A stretch of 64,000 bases of DNA from Bariatricus massiliensis. Its GTDB lineage: Bacteria; Bacillota; Clostridia; Lachnospirales; Lachnospiraceae. Under the pieces are notes generated by a model. The model saw nothing but the letters and a program-made list of their open reading frames with translations, was not told the origin of the DNA and made no database searches. This document shows positions 52,669 through 60,596 of this stretch, in pieces. The translations under genes were made by a program, and so were the position numbers. The number at the start of each line of letters is the position of its first letter. Position 1 is the stretch's first letter. The stretch covers positions 1,046,760-1,110,759 of the forward strand of contig NZ_LT574837.1 of the NCBI RefSeq assembly GCF_900086725.1, given 5' to 3'.

Positions 52669-52806
52669 CAGAGAGACTATTCCAACCACTGCACATTGAA
52701 TGGCGTGTCTTATTCACGCTAGGTTTTCTCAATGTAAGGTCCTATTTTTTATATAATAGTAGTGGTTATATAACAGACAACGGCAGTGGTTGGAATAGTC
52801 TCTCTG
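52669..52806. mobile_element. 138-bp element with perfect 24-bp terminal inverted repeats (MITE-like or structured RNA)
   Basis: Left arm 52669-52692 (CAGAGAGACTATTCCAACCACTGC cut to its first bases here: CAGAGAGACTATTCC, ending in CACTGC) is the exact reverse complement of the right arm 52783-52806. Inside are nested inverted repeats ACATTGA/TCAATGT, GCGTG/CACGC and TATATAA/TTATATA. No reading frame of note and no clear target-site duplication. Compatible with a non-autonomous transposable element; a folded RNA is the alternative. Confidence 0.55.
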
Positions 52807-52874
52807 AGTAATATAAAACACTTAAGTGTTTGTTTGACTAATTAACAAAAGTTTGCCTTAATAAAATAATTACA

Positions 52875-53339
52875 TTATATCCAAATTCCATTTGAATAAG
52901 AACCACTAGCATCAGAATTAGCTGAGTGCAAACAATGTGTACGATAATAGTATCCTGAAGGCACAGATATCGTCTTACTTGAGCTGACAGACATTGCATT
53001 ATATCTTGTAGCAGACCATGATGTATATACTTGCCATGATCCATTTACTAATCGCTCCACCCTAACATTTACGCCTACACTAGAAACTGTTGTCTGGGCA
53101 ATAGTGGTTCCTCCAGCAGCCACTTTACCTTCGCCAGCTTTCGCAATAGTTGATGAGCCACTTCTTAAATAAACTCCCCTTGATAAATTTAAAATTGTGA
53201 CTTCTGATGAATTTTCTGATGTTAAATATGAACCATCGATACAATCTCCTACTTCTGCTGCTTTTACCGGCATAGCCACTGATAATAATACTATCATTGA
53301 TAATACTAAAGATTTAGATATCGCCATAATTTTTTTCAT
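52875..53339 (-). CDS. Secreted DUF6147-like protein
   Basis: 154 aa. Signal peptide (SLVLSMIVLLSVAMPVKA, cut after AA near residue 28). The mature part is beta-rich with VYLRSGSSTIAKAGEGKVAAGGTTIAQ, VNVRVERLVNGSWQVY and a GYYYRTHCLHSAN ending, which I recall as the pattern of a clostridial secreted family (DUF6147); function unknown. RBS AAAGGAG. It lies 66 bases after the DUF4367 gene on the same strand and may be co-transcribed. Confidence 0.7.
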   Translation of the reverse strand: MKKIMAISKSLVLSMIVLLSVAMPVKAAEVGDCIDGSYLTSENSSEVTILNLSRGVYLRSGSSTIAKAGEGKVAAGGTTIAQTTVSSVGVNVRVERLVNGSWQVYTSWSATRYNAMSVSSSKTISVPSGYYYRTHCLHSANSDASGSYSNGIWI

Positions 53340-53405
53340 ATACGCTTCTCCTTTTATACCCTTCTATTATATTAACAATTTACAACTTAAAAACTAACGC
53401 TTTTT

Positions 53406-54359
53406 TTACAAAAAATTTAAATTATTTATAATTTTATACATTTCACTTGCATTCACTGTAGTAGTTATAATATAGAATACATTTTTATATTCATATTGAA
53501 TCATATACTGTTCTGTATTATTATCTTTCACTTTATATCGTTTTATTGTAATAGGAACTTCAGATACTATCTGTGATTGTTCTTCTATCAGCTCATCTTC
53601 CATATCATATCCAAAAGATTTATTAGTATAATTTACTAAAATTCGATACTCAAGAACACTACCGTTATAATCAAATAGTAAATATGCTTCTTGTAACTCT
53701 GGGTCAATAATACTCTCTACAAATTGAGTTCCTTCTGGTAAGTACCATAACTGTACTGCATCAAACCCAAACTTATCCTTAATTTCCTGATATGCCTGTT
53801 CTTCATTATCAATACCAGAATTAACATTAACATTCTCTTTATTATTTTCTTTATTAGAATCTATCTGCACCATTTGTCTATCACCAATTATTTGATTCTT
53901 AATATCAGTAAAGAACGGGACATCACCAAAACTGGTCATTCCAAATCCCATTACCATAACCGCAACAATGGCTACAAGTACAAACGCCATACGACGGCGT
54001 TTTCTAAACCGAACCACTCTCCTTTCATTATAATTTTCTTCATCTGTACTGCCTCCGTCTGCGCCTTTATCACCTCCATTGCCGTTGTCGTCATCGCCAT
54101 TGCCGTCATTTGCCCTCTTAATCTGAAATTCCCTTCCAATGCGGATTGCTTCTTTGTCCTCATCGGAAAGCATTTCGTAGGCGGCCTTCTCAGCCTCATA
54201 CTGTTCAATCTTTGCCTTGAGGCCCGCGTCCAGTTCTTCCGGCAAGGCGATATCTTTCAATGACTCATCGGCTTCTACTTCTTTGATTATTTTGTCAGCT
54301 TCTTCCGTTAACTCATTTTTGAGAAGCTTCTGCATTCTTTCCTGTTCGCTTTTCATCAT
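53406..54359 (-). CDS. DUF4367 domain membrane protein, possible anti-sigma-like partner
   Basis: 317 aa. N-terminal cytoplasmic part of about 120 residues, helical and acidic, with a Gly/Asn/Asp-rich linker (GNGDDDNGNGGDKG region shortened) and a basic stretch RFRKRRR; one membrane segment at about 124-141; then an extracytoplasmic DUF4367 domain with VQLWYLPEGTQFVES and a IIYEYKN-like core. Such proteins often follow ECF sigma genes. Here the nearest sigma gene (56130-56684) is on the same strand but 1.8 kb upstream, with murG between. RBS GAGGT. Confidence 0.75.
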   Translation of the reverse strand: MMKSEQERMQKLLKNELTEEADKIIKEVEADESLKDIALPEELDAGLKAKIEQYEAEKAAYEMLSDEDKEAIRIGREFQIKRANDGNGDDDNGNGGDKGADGGSTDEENYNERRVVRFRKRRRMAFVLVAIVAVMVMGFGMTSFGDVPFFTDIKNQIIGDRQMVQIDSNKENNKENVNVNSGIDNEEQAYQEIKDKFGFDAVQLWYLPEGTQFVESIIDPELQEAYLLFDYNGSVLEYRILVNYTNKSFGYDMEDELIEEQSQIVSEVPITIKRYKVKDNNTEQYMIQYEYKNVFYIITTTVNASEMYKIINNLNFL

Positions 54360-54443
54360 ATAACCTCATTCTTTTTGTTTTCTTCCCCTTTTTCTTGACC
54401 TTTTATCTTTATCTGTTTAATATTATAATATTGGAGGCAAAAA

Positions 54444-54965
54444 GGATTTCTCCGCACTCCGTGCTCACGAAATCCTATAACATTCAAATTCCGCCCTTTC
54501 GGGCTGCCTTCTCATGTTTTGCGGCTCCCAAGTTCACACGAATACATGCTAGCACACATTCGCATGACCTTTTGACCCTTGGCACTTTATTATGCGGTTG
54601 AGGTCAAAATAAATTTTGACCTCTGATGCCAACGGATTTCTCCGCACTCCGTGCTCACGAAATCCTGTAACATTCGAATTCCGCCCTTTCGGGCTGCTTT
54701 CTCATGTTTTGCGGCTCCCAAGTTCACACGAATGCCTGCTAGCACGCATTCGCATGACCTTTTGACCCTTGGCACTTTATTATGCGGTTGAGGTCAAAAT
54801 AAATTTTGACCTCTGATGCCAACGGATTTCTCCGCACTCCGTGCTCACGAAATCCTATAACATTCGAATTCCGCCCTTTCGGGCTGCTTTCTCATGTTTT
54901 GCGGCTCCCAAGTTCACACGAATGCCTGCTAGCACGCATTCGCATGACCTTTTGACCCTTGGCAT
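54444..54965. repeat. Tandem array of a 190-bp structured repeat, two full and one partial copy
   Basis: Units start at 54444, 54634 and 54824 with an exact 190-base period; the third stops at about 54965. Each unit has a GGATTTC/GAAATCC hairpin with an inner GCAC/GTGC, a CCCTTTCGGG hairpin, a CGAATGC/GCATTCG hairpin, and the perfect palindrome AGGTCAAAAT-AA-ATTTTGACCT (54601-54622; 54791-54812; absent from copy three). Copies two and three are nearly identical; copy one differs slightly. It fills most of the 641-base gap 54360-55000. A 61-codon open frame inside is not a gene. Confidence 0.88.
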
Positions 54966-55000
54966 CATATATTAATTAGAGATAAATCAGGAGGAAGATT

Positions 55001-56068
55001 ATGAAACGTATAATTTTAACCGGCGGTGGTACTGCCGGGCATGTCACACCTAATATTGCTCTGCTGCCCCGTCTGCGGGAGCTTCAATATGATATTCATT
55101 ATATTGGCTCCTACAATGGAATGGAAAAAAATCTTATTGCGAAACAGGGTATCCCTTATCACGGAATCTCTTCCGGTAAGCTTCGCCGTTATTTCAGTCT
55201 TCAAAATTTCACTGATCCATTTCGTGTACTTAAGGGGTTCGGCGAAGCAAACAAACTTATTAAAAGTTTAAAACCAGATGTTATTTTCTCCAAAGGCGGC
55301 TTTGTGAGTGTCCCAGTTGTTATGGCCGGCAAACGTAATCATGTACCCACCATTATCCATGAATCGGATATGACTCCGGGGTTAGCTAACAAGCTCTCCA
55401 TCTCCTCGGCCACAAAAGTTTGTTGTAACTTCCCCGAGACTTTAAAGTGCCTTCCTCCAGAAAAAGCCGTTCTTACAGGCTCCCCTATCCGTCAGGAATT
55501 AATGACCGGCAGCCGCGAAAGGGCGCGTGCTTTCTGTGGTTTTGAGGAAATCAAACCTGTCATCCTCATCATCGGAGGAAGCTTGGGGGCTGCCGCTGTC
55601 AATGATGCTGTGCGAAATATTCTTCCCCAGCTTCTTGAAAAATACCAAGTTATCCACCTTTGTGGCAAAAACAAACTGGATTCCTCTTTAAAGAATTTAA
55701 AGGGCTATGCCCAGTTCGAATATATCTCTGATGAGCTTAAGGATCTTTTTGCTCTTGCAGATATCGTAATTTCACGTGCCGGTGCGAATGCAATCTGCGA
55801 ACTCCTTGCCCTGAAAAAACCGAATCTATTAATTCCCTTATCCGCAAGTGCCAGCCGGGGCGACCAAATATTAAACGCCCGTTCATTTGAACATCAGGGG
55901 TTCAGTATTGTCTTGGAAGAAGAAGAAATAACCAACGAACTTCTCCTGTCTAAAATAAATAAATTATATGAAGCTAAAGATTCTTATATAGAAACTATGT
56001 CCCAGTCCTCTCAAAAGGATCCCATAGAAACTATTATTCATCTAATCGAATCCGCTTCGAAAAATTAA
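55001..56068 (+). CDS. murG: UDP-GlcNAc:lipid-I N-acetylglucosaminyltransferase MurG, stand-alone
   Basis: 355 aa, full length. N-terminal GGGTAGHVTPNIAL, the middle block FSKGGFVSVPVVMAG, IHESDMTPGLANKL, and the donor-site GGSLGAAAVND and SRAGANAICELLAL with GDQILNA. It makes lipid II at the inner face of the membrane. It is outside any division gene cluster and flanked by repeats on one side and a broken sigma gene on the other, so it may be a second copy acquired or moved. RBS AGGAGGA. Confidence 0.92.
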   Translation: MKRIILTGGGTAGHVTPNIALLPRLRELQYDIHYIGSYNGMEKNLIAKQGIPYHGISSGKLRRYFSLQNFTDPFRVLKGFGEANKLIKSLKPDVIFSKGGFVSVPVVMAGKRNHVPTIIHESDMTPGLANKLSISSATKVCCNFPETLKCLPPEKAVLTGSPIRQELMTGSRERARAFCGFEEIKPVILIIGGSLGAAAVNDAVRNILPQLLEKYQVIHLCGKNKLDSSLKNLKGYAQFEYISDELKDLFALADIVISRAGANAICELLALKKPNLLIPLSASASRGDQILNARSFEHQGFSIVLEEEEITNELLLSKINKLYEAKDSYIETMSQSSQKDPIETIIHLIESASKN

Positions 56069-56100
56069 GATATATTTTGATATGTTACGAAACATACTAG

Positions 56101-56130
56101 AAACAGGTGTCACATCGGCACCTGTTTGTT
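56101..56130 (+). terminator. Terminator after murG
   Basis: AAACAGGTG / CACCTGTTT with a 9-base loop, then GTTT. It abuts the 3' end of the sigma gene on the other strand. Confidence 0.7.
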
Positions 56131-56684
56131 TATAAGTATTTTGTTGCTTCATATTGTTCCTTATAATTCTTTTTAATCCACTTCTTAGCTCTGTACAATA
56201 CACTATGCAGCACCTCAATACTAACTCCAAGTTCATCAGCGACTTCCTGCTAACTCCTCTCTAAACAGTATACCATTGTCACCGCGTCAAACCAACGCTC
56301 ATTAAGATTATACAATGAACTTAAAATGTCTTCTTTCAGTCTTATCATCTCTTTGTCATGTATTACCTTGAAAATTACATCTTCTGTATCTTCAGCAGAC
56401 TCTCTTAAGTCAGATGTCAAAGTAATGTTCTCATCCGGTATTTCGTAGGCGGCCTTCTTGTTATAGTTCAAAGCCGCGTTCTTTGCCGATTTTAATAACC
56501 ATTTCACAGCATAGTCCATATCGTAAGTATTAAAATGAGTGTATAACTGAAGAAAAGTATCCTGTGTTATCTCTTGTGCTACATGATAATTGTCAGAGTA
56601 TTTCATGGCTGTTTTGAATATCAATTCCTTGTTCGCATTGTAAATGCGATTAAAGCTTTCGCAGTCTTTTGCCTGAGTTTCCAC
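56130..56684 (-). pseudogene. ECF sigma factor interrupted by an in-frame amber codon
   Basis: From GTG (56682-56684, RBS AGAGGATATC) the frame gives region 2 (AQEITQDTFLQLYTHFN ... KWLLKSAKNAALNYNKKA) and part of region 4 up to TMVYCLERS, then TAG at 56250-56252. Past the TAG the same frame continues with QEVADELGVSIEVLHSVLYR and a basic tail, and stops at TAA (56130-56132). Together this is 184 aa, the normal ECF length, and the stop falls where relatives have a Tyr or similar before QEVADELG. So the DNA-binding helix-turn-helix of region 4 is lost unless the codon is read through. Confidence 0.85.
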
Positions 56685-56730
56685 TTTGATATCCTCTGCT
56701 CTACCCTTTTTCTTTTGTAACTATACCCAC

Positions 56731-57141
56731 TTATTTATTTAATCGTGCCAGTATCTCATCTCTGACTTCATCTGTTAATTTACCGGGCGTCCAGCTTATC
56801 CCAGCGCCGTCCCCCTTGTACCTAGGAATTAAATGTATATGAAAATGGAACACCGTCTGCCCGGCAACCTCTTTATTATTCTGTATAACGTTATAACCAT
56901 CGCACTCCAGCACATCGGTAAGTACTGTCACCATCTTCTTCGCCAGCTTATAGGCTTTGGCAAGCACCTCGTCATCAATCTCATACAAGTCTGCATAATG
57001 CTCCTTTGGCAGAATCAGTGCATGTCCCTTTGTCGCCGGTCCTAAGTCAAGTATTACTTTAAAATCTTCATCTTCATATAAGGTAGCTGACGGAATATCT
57101 CCGCCTGCGATTTTACAAAATATACAATTCTGGTCTTTCAT
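56731..57141 (-). CDS. HIT-family protein (histidine triad)
   Basis: 136 aa. N-terminal FCKIAGGDIPSATLYEDED, and the catalytic triad HFHIHLIPRY near residue 98-107. Hydrolyses nucleoside phosphoramidates or similar; Hint-type. Two cysteines near the N-terminus could hold zinc. Monocistronic between the sigma pseudogene and a divergent kinase gene. Confidence 0.92.
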   Translation of the reverse strand: MKDQNCIFCKIAGGDIPSATLYEDEDFKVILDLGPATKGHALILPKEHYADLYEIDDEVLAKAYKLAKKMVTVLTDVLECDGYNVIQNNKEVAGQTVFHFHIHLIPRYKGDGAGISWTPGKLTDEVRDEILARLNK

Positions 57142-57222
57142 AATTTATCCCTCACTTTACAATTTGTATTTGAATATCTTCAGGCACAATGTTAAACTAT
57201 GTTCTGAAAGGCGGTATTGATT

Positions 57223-57954
57223 ATGTCATTTACAAACAGAGACTATGAAAATCTGGAACAACTTATGAATGAGAAACCTGAAAATAGAGAGTTGATTGAG
57301 AAGCTTCTGGAGTCTCATCAATACACTATCAGCAAAATCAGTCACGAAATCCGCAACCCGCTTGCGCTGGTCTACAGCACCTTACAACTGATAGAATCTC
57401 AGCATCCAGAAGCGAAAAGTTTCAAACACTGGAACGACATGCGGGAAGATATTGAATTTATGAACAGTCTGCTGCTGGAGCTGTCCACTTACAATAATGG
57501 TGAGCGGCTTAACCTTCAGCCCGTATGCGCTTATGATTTCTTAAGCCATATTTGTCTGTCATTTGCATCTTCCTGCGTAGACACTGAGATTGAATTCACC
57601 TCGAAAATAGATAAAAATCTTCCAAATATATTCTGTGACCGTATTAAGCTTCATGAAGTTGTTTTGAATCTTCTGAAAAATGCCTTTGACGCGGTAACAC
57701 CTGCCGGTTCAATACGTCTCGAGGCATATATAGAAAATAACATGCTGAAAATTGTTATTTCAGATACTGGCTGCGGCATTTCTCCTGAACAGCTTGATGA
57801 AATATTTAATGCCTTCTTCACTAGTAAGTCAGGTGGTACTGGACTTGGACTAGCTATAGCCAAACGGGTAATTACGGCTCATCAAGGAAGCGTCAGCGTA
57901 AAATCAGAACTACATAAAGGCTCTAAATTCACAATTTCATTGCCTGTTGGATAA
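57223..57954 (+). CDS. Cytoplasmic sensor histidine kinase, orphan
   Basis: 243 aa from the ATG at 57223 (AAAGGCGG 8 bases upstream; a TTG two codons earlier is too close). Dimerisation domain with the phosphoacceptor in SHEIRNPLALVYSTLQL (His about residue 41), then the ATPase domain with N-box NLLKNAFDAV, G1 SDTGCGIS and G2 GGTGLGLAI. No membrane segment or sensor domain. It resembles the catalytic halves of sporulation kinases (KinB-like). No response regulator gene adjacent. Confidence 0.9.
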   Translation: MSFTNRDYENLEQLMNEKPENRELIEKLLESHQYTISKISHEIRNPLALVYSTLQLIESQHPEAKSFKHWNDMREDIEFMNSLLLELSTYNNGERLNLQPVCAYDFLSHICLSFASSCVDTEIEFTSKIDKNLPNIFCDRIKLHEVVLNLLKNAFDAVTPAGSIRLEAYIENNMLKIVISDTGCGISPEQLDEIFNAFFTSKSGGTGLGLAIAKRVITAHQGSVSVKSELHKGSKFTISLPVG

Positions 57955-58031
57955 TCTTACCATTATTATAGGTAATGCATCAGGCTTTTACAAGACTTTA
58001 TTTTTAAAAACTTTATTCTTCCGCCACTGTC

Positions 58032-58068
58032 GGTTACTGTACACATCCTCCGGGTGTGCACAGTAACC
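58032..58068. terminator. Bidirectional hairpin between the kinase and the pilus operon
   Basis: GGTTACTGT-ACACATCC / GGGTGTGC-ACAGTAACC with a 3-base loop. Between convergent genes, no strong T tract. Confidence 0.55.
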
Positions 58069-58072
58069 AACG

Positions 58073-58849
58073 TCATGCAAAAGTATCCCAGTCTCCCCAC
58101 ATTTTTTTCTTCCTTTTCCTTAATTTATCATTTACCATTCCCCACATGCTTCTTTTTTCTTTCACTTTGCTCCCCAGCATTTCCTGCTCACCTTCCCAAT
58201 CGTCAATCCAATAATCTTCTTCTACTGCATAAGTATGCTCTTTCTCCGCGGACATTTTCTTTACCTCTGTATCCTTTTTTTCCAAGATTTCTTCCAGTAC
58301 TTTTTCAATATTATAATTCTCTTCCATGGATGCTTTGTGAAGTTCATAGGCTAAATAAATCGCCTCCTTATCAGCATAGTCCGCTTTCTTAACAAAGTAT
58401 TCTGTAAGCTGGTGGAATTCTTCCCATATATCCGCGCATTTGCAAGGACAAAAACAAAAATAGAACTGCCCATCCGACTGATAAATATAATCAGGGACTA
58501 GTAAAAGACCGTTGGGGTTGAGTAGAAGATTTTCTACTTCTCTCAGCGCCTCCACAAACTGCTTCATAAAACTTTCCATTTCTCTATATCCCAAAACCGT
58601 ATTTTCATAAAAAGATTTCATTGATAATTTTCCACTTATTTCATACCTGTAGCTGCTCCTTTCCTCTCTTCCCTGCCCCTGAACAGGCAGTAAACGTTTC
58701 AGTGTATTTGAATTGAGCATTCTCATTTGATAATTTTCTTTATATACCTCATCTATTTCTAACGATAGCCATGCATGATTGAGGTTCCGTTCATACTTTC
58801 CTTCTATATCACAATGTTTAAGAGCAGCTTTACGTAATTCATCGTTCAT
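58073..58849 (-). CDS. DUF6382 protein of the pilus locus, no FHA domain
   Basis: 258 aa, soluble. N-terminal part (LNHAWLSLEIDEVYKENYQMRML ... SLLPVQGQGREERSSYRYEISGK) and the middle YIYQSDGQFYFCFCPCKC fit DUF6382, which usually sits before an FHA domain. Here the protein ends in a basic stretch (KLRKRKKKMWGDWDTFA) with no FHA part. It is the last gene of the Tad-like operon and overlaps the TadE gene by 4 bases. Function unknown. Confidence 0.75.
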   Translation of the reverse strand: MNDELRKAALKHCDIEGKYERNLNHAWLSLEIDEVYKENYQMRMLNSNTLKRLLPVQGQGREERSSYRYEISGKLSMKSFYENTVLGYREMESFMKQFVEALREVENLLLNPNGLLLVPDYIYQSDGQFYFCFCPCKCADIWEEFHQLTEYFVKKADYADKEAIYLAYELHKASMEENYNIEKVLEEILEKKDTEVKKMSAEKEHTYAVEEDYWIDDWEGEQEMLGSKVKEKRSMWGMVNDKLRKRKKKMWGDWDTFA

Positions 58850-59262
58850 TTGTCAATCTCCTCCAGTCTTTGTCTGGCTATTCTGAATTTGCGGATTAAT
58901 TTCTCAGGCTCTGTAATAGCTGCACTCTTATTCACGGTTAATGCCATGTTCCTAGCCCTAGCTTTCACTTTCACTTCTATGCCGTTCTTCCCAGAATTCA
59001 CTGAGATGGAGGCGCCCCCAAAGAAAATTAGTTTCCCTTTTATGCGCTCTTGAAAATATTGTGCCAGCTTTCCTTCCGGTACCTCACCCTCATGTGCGAT
59101 TTCACTGCCGACAACGGCGGTCTCATATGACGCGCCTGCCAGAATATTCTTATCATGATAATAAAATAAGGCAAAGAGCACCAGCATCCACACCAGCATT
59201 ATCATTGGGAATAAATACGCAGCCTCCACTACCGTGCTCCCTCTTAAATCCCCCTTTTTCAC
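58846..59262 (-). CDS. TadE-like minor pilin (GTG start)
   Basis: 138 aa. The pilin-like N-terminus is KKGDLRGSTVVEAAYLFPMIML, with Glu five residues into the hydrophobic helix after GS, as in TadE pseudopilins. GTG start at 59260-59262 with AGGAGG upstream; TTG at 59265 is an alternative. It overlaps the stop of the peptidase gene by 4 bases. The mature part is beta-rich and extracellular. Confidence 0.82.
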   Translation of the reverse strand: MKKGDLRGSTVVEAAYLFPMIMLVWMLVLFALFYYHDKNILAGASYETAVVGSEIAHEGEVPEGKLAQYFQERIKGKLIFFGGASISVNSGKNGIEVKVKARARNMALTVNKSAAITEPEKLIRKFRIARQRLEEIDK

Positions 59263-59684
59263 CAAAGCATCACGCCTCCTATATATCCAAGAATCAGAAA
59301 CGGATAAAGTGGTATTCTTTTTTTTCTAGACCATTTTTTCCAGAACATTCCGATTCCTGCCGCCAAAGCGGCCCCTGCAAATGTAAAGAACAGCAAAAAA
59401 CTTAACTTCCAGATTCCGCAGTATATCCCTAAATTCGTAATCATCCACCCGTCTCCATATCCGATACTTTCTTTTGTCATCTTCGCAGCAATGAGAAACA
59501 ACACTCCCGCCGCACCTCCTGCCGCCCATATATACCAGCCGGCACTCTCAAAATATATACTGCTGCACAAGGCCCCCACGGTTCCCAGTGCTAAATACCA
59601 GACGGGAATCATTTGCCTTTTTAAATCATATATACTGCCCAAAACAAGATAGGGCAGAATCATCAATTCTATTATTTTCCGCAT
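59259..59684 (-). CDS. A24-family prepilin peptidase (TadV/CpaA type)
   Basis: 141 aa with four to six membrane segments. The two catalytic aspartates are in IYDLKRQMIP (near residue 18) and GYGDGW (GxGD motif). It cleaves pilin leader peptides such as those of the Flp1-like and TadE proteins in this operon. ATG at 59682-59684, RBS AAAGGAGC. Longer versions would run into the gene for the upstream TadE-like protein. Confidence 0.87.
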   Translation of the reverse strand: MRKIIELMILPYLVLGSIYDLKRQMIPVWYLALGTVGALCSSIYFESAGWYIWAAGGAAGVLFLIAAKMTKESIGYGDGWMITNLGIYCGIWKLSFLLFFTFAGAALAAGIGMFWKKWSRKKRIPLYPFLILGYIGGVMLW

Positions 59685-60571
59685 TTTGAACAAGCTCCTT
59701 TTCCCTTTACTTCCTCTAAGGGTACCGCGTAGACCTTTCTTTTCAGACCGCTGCATGACAGCGAGCTGTGATATCGGTCTCCAAAATTCGTGATAAAAAC
59801 AGTGCCTCCGTCCTTCCAACTTTTCATGCACCGCTCACACGGATGATATTTCCCATGACTCTCGTTCCGCAGACTCTCGATTTTCTCTGCCGGGACAGAA
59901 CGAATAGACAGCTCTAGGTAGGTGCAATGAAAATCAAGATGATATACAACTCCGGTCTCTGTAACATAGACAATCGTAGTATCCGGACTGTAGGAAAATC
60001 CTTCCTTTACATAGCCTGTCCAGCATTTCACACGCATATTTTCTTCTTGAGAAACAGAGGGAATGGCCAATACTGGAATGGGAATTCTAACTTGATACTG
60101 TACATGAAGCACTATAATGTTACTGTCGGGATACATGATTGATTTACCACACTTTAAGCCTCTGCTGCCCCCTACGGTAAGGCTGCGCTCTAAACGGTCT
60201 GCACCGATGCTCTTAACTATCTCATGCTCAGCCTTGGCCGCCGTAAAAATAGGATTAACATACGTTTCTTGGGCTATCCGTTTACCTGCTTCATGCATTC
60301 CAGAAATCACGGCTGTCCTGAGCGCCTGAATTTCCAGCAGCCAGATTAAACTAACTGCCGCATACAGAAACAACGGAATGCAAAAAGCCGCTTCTACTGT
60401 AATGCTTCCTCGTGAGGCGGATGCAGATGCCTTTTCTATATTAAGAAAGAATTGTATATTGCGTGAGTATTCCGGTCTGCCCTCCTTTCTAGAAATTTTA
60501 TTTACATTGTGTTTGTGAGGATTGTTTGATTTACCACTAAAGATTATGGGTAAGGGCAATAGAAAAGGCAT
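59672..60571 (-). CDS. TadE-like protein with two C-terminal H-C-CxxC repeats
   Basis: 299 aa. A cytoplasmic N-terminus of about 50 residues, then the pilin-like GSITVEAAFCIPLFLYAAV segment, an extracytoplasmic part, and at about 205-299 two related units: VYHLDFHCTYL ... VPAEKI ... HPCERC, and RYHSSLSCSGL ... VPLEEV ... ACSKC. Each has His, Cys and CxxC in zinc-ribbon spacing. RBS AAAGGAGGTGG. Probably a minor pilin or tip protein that holds metal outside the cell; function is not known. Confidence 0.78.
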   Translation of the reverse strand: MPFLLPLPIIFSGKSNNPHKHNVNKISRKEGRPEYSRNIQFFLNIEKASASASRGSITVEAAFCIPLFLYAAVSLIWLLEIQALRTAVISGMHEAGKRIAQETYVNPIFTAAKAEHEIVKSIGADRLERSLTVGGSRGLKCGKSIMYPDSNIIVLHVQYQVRIPIPVLAIPSVSQEENMRVKCWTGYVKEGFSYSPDTTIVYVTETGVVYHLDFHCTYLELSIRSVPAEKIESLRNESHGKYHPCERCMKSWKDGGTVFITNFGDRYHSSLSCSGLKRKVYAVPLEEVKGKGACSKCGK

Positions 60572-60596
60572 CTGTATCCACCTCCTTTCACGTTAT

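Noticed and set aside
54590..54775. 61-codon open frame in the repeat array
   Set aside because: It spans hairpin-rich repeat DNA, has no ribosome site and no protein-like composition.
54444..54965. Possible CRISPR array
   Set aside because: The period is 190 bases with no variable spacers and no cas genes; it is a simple tandem duplication.
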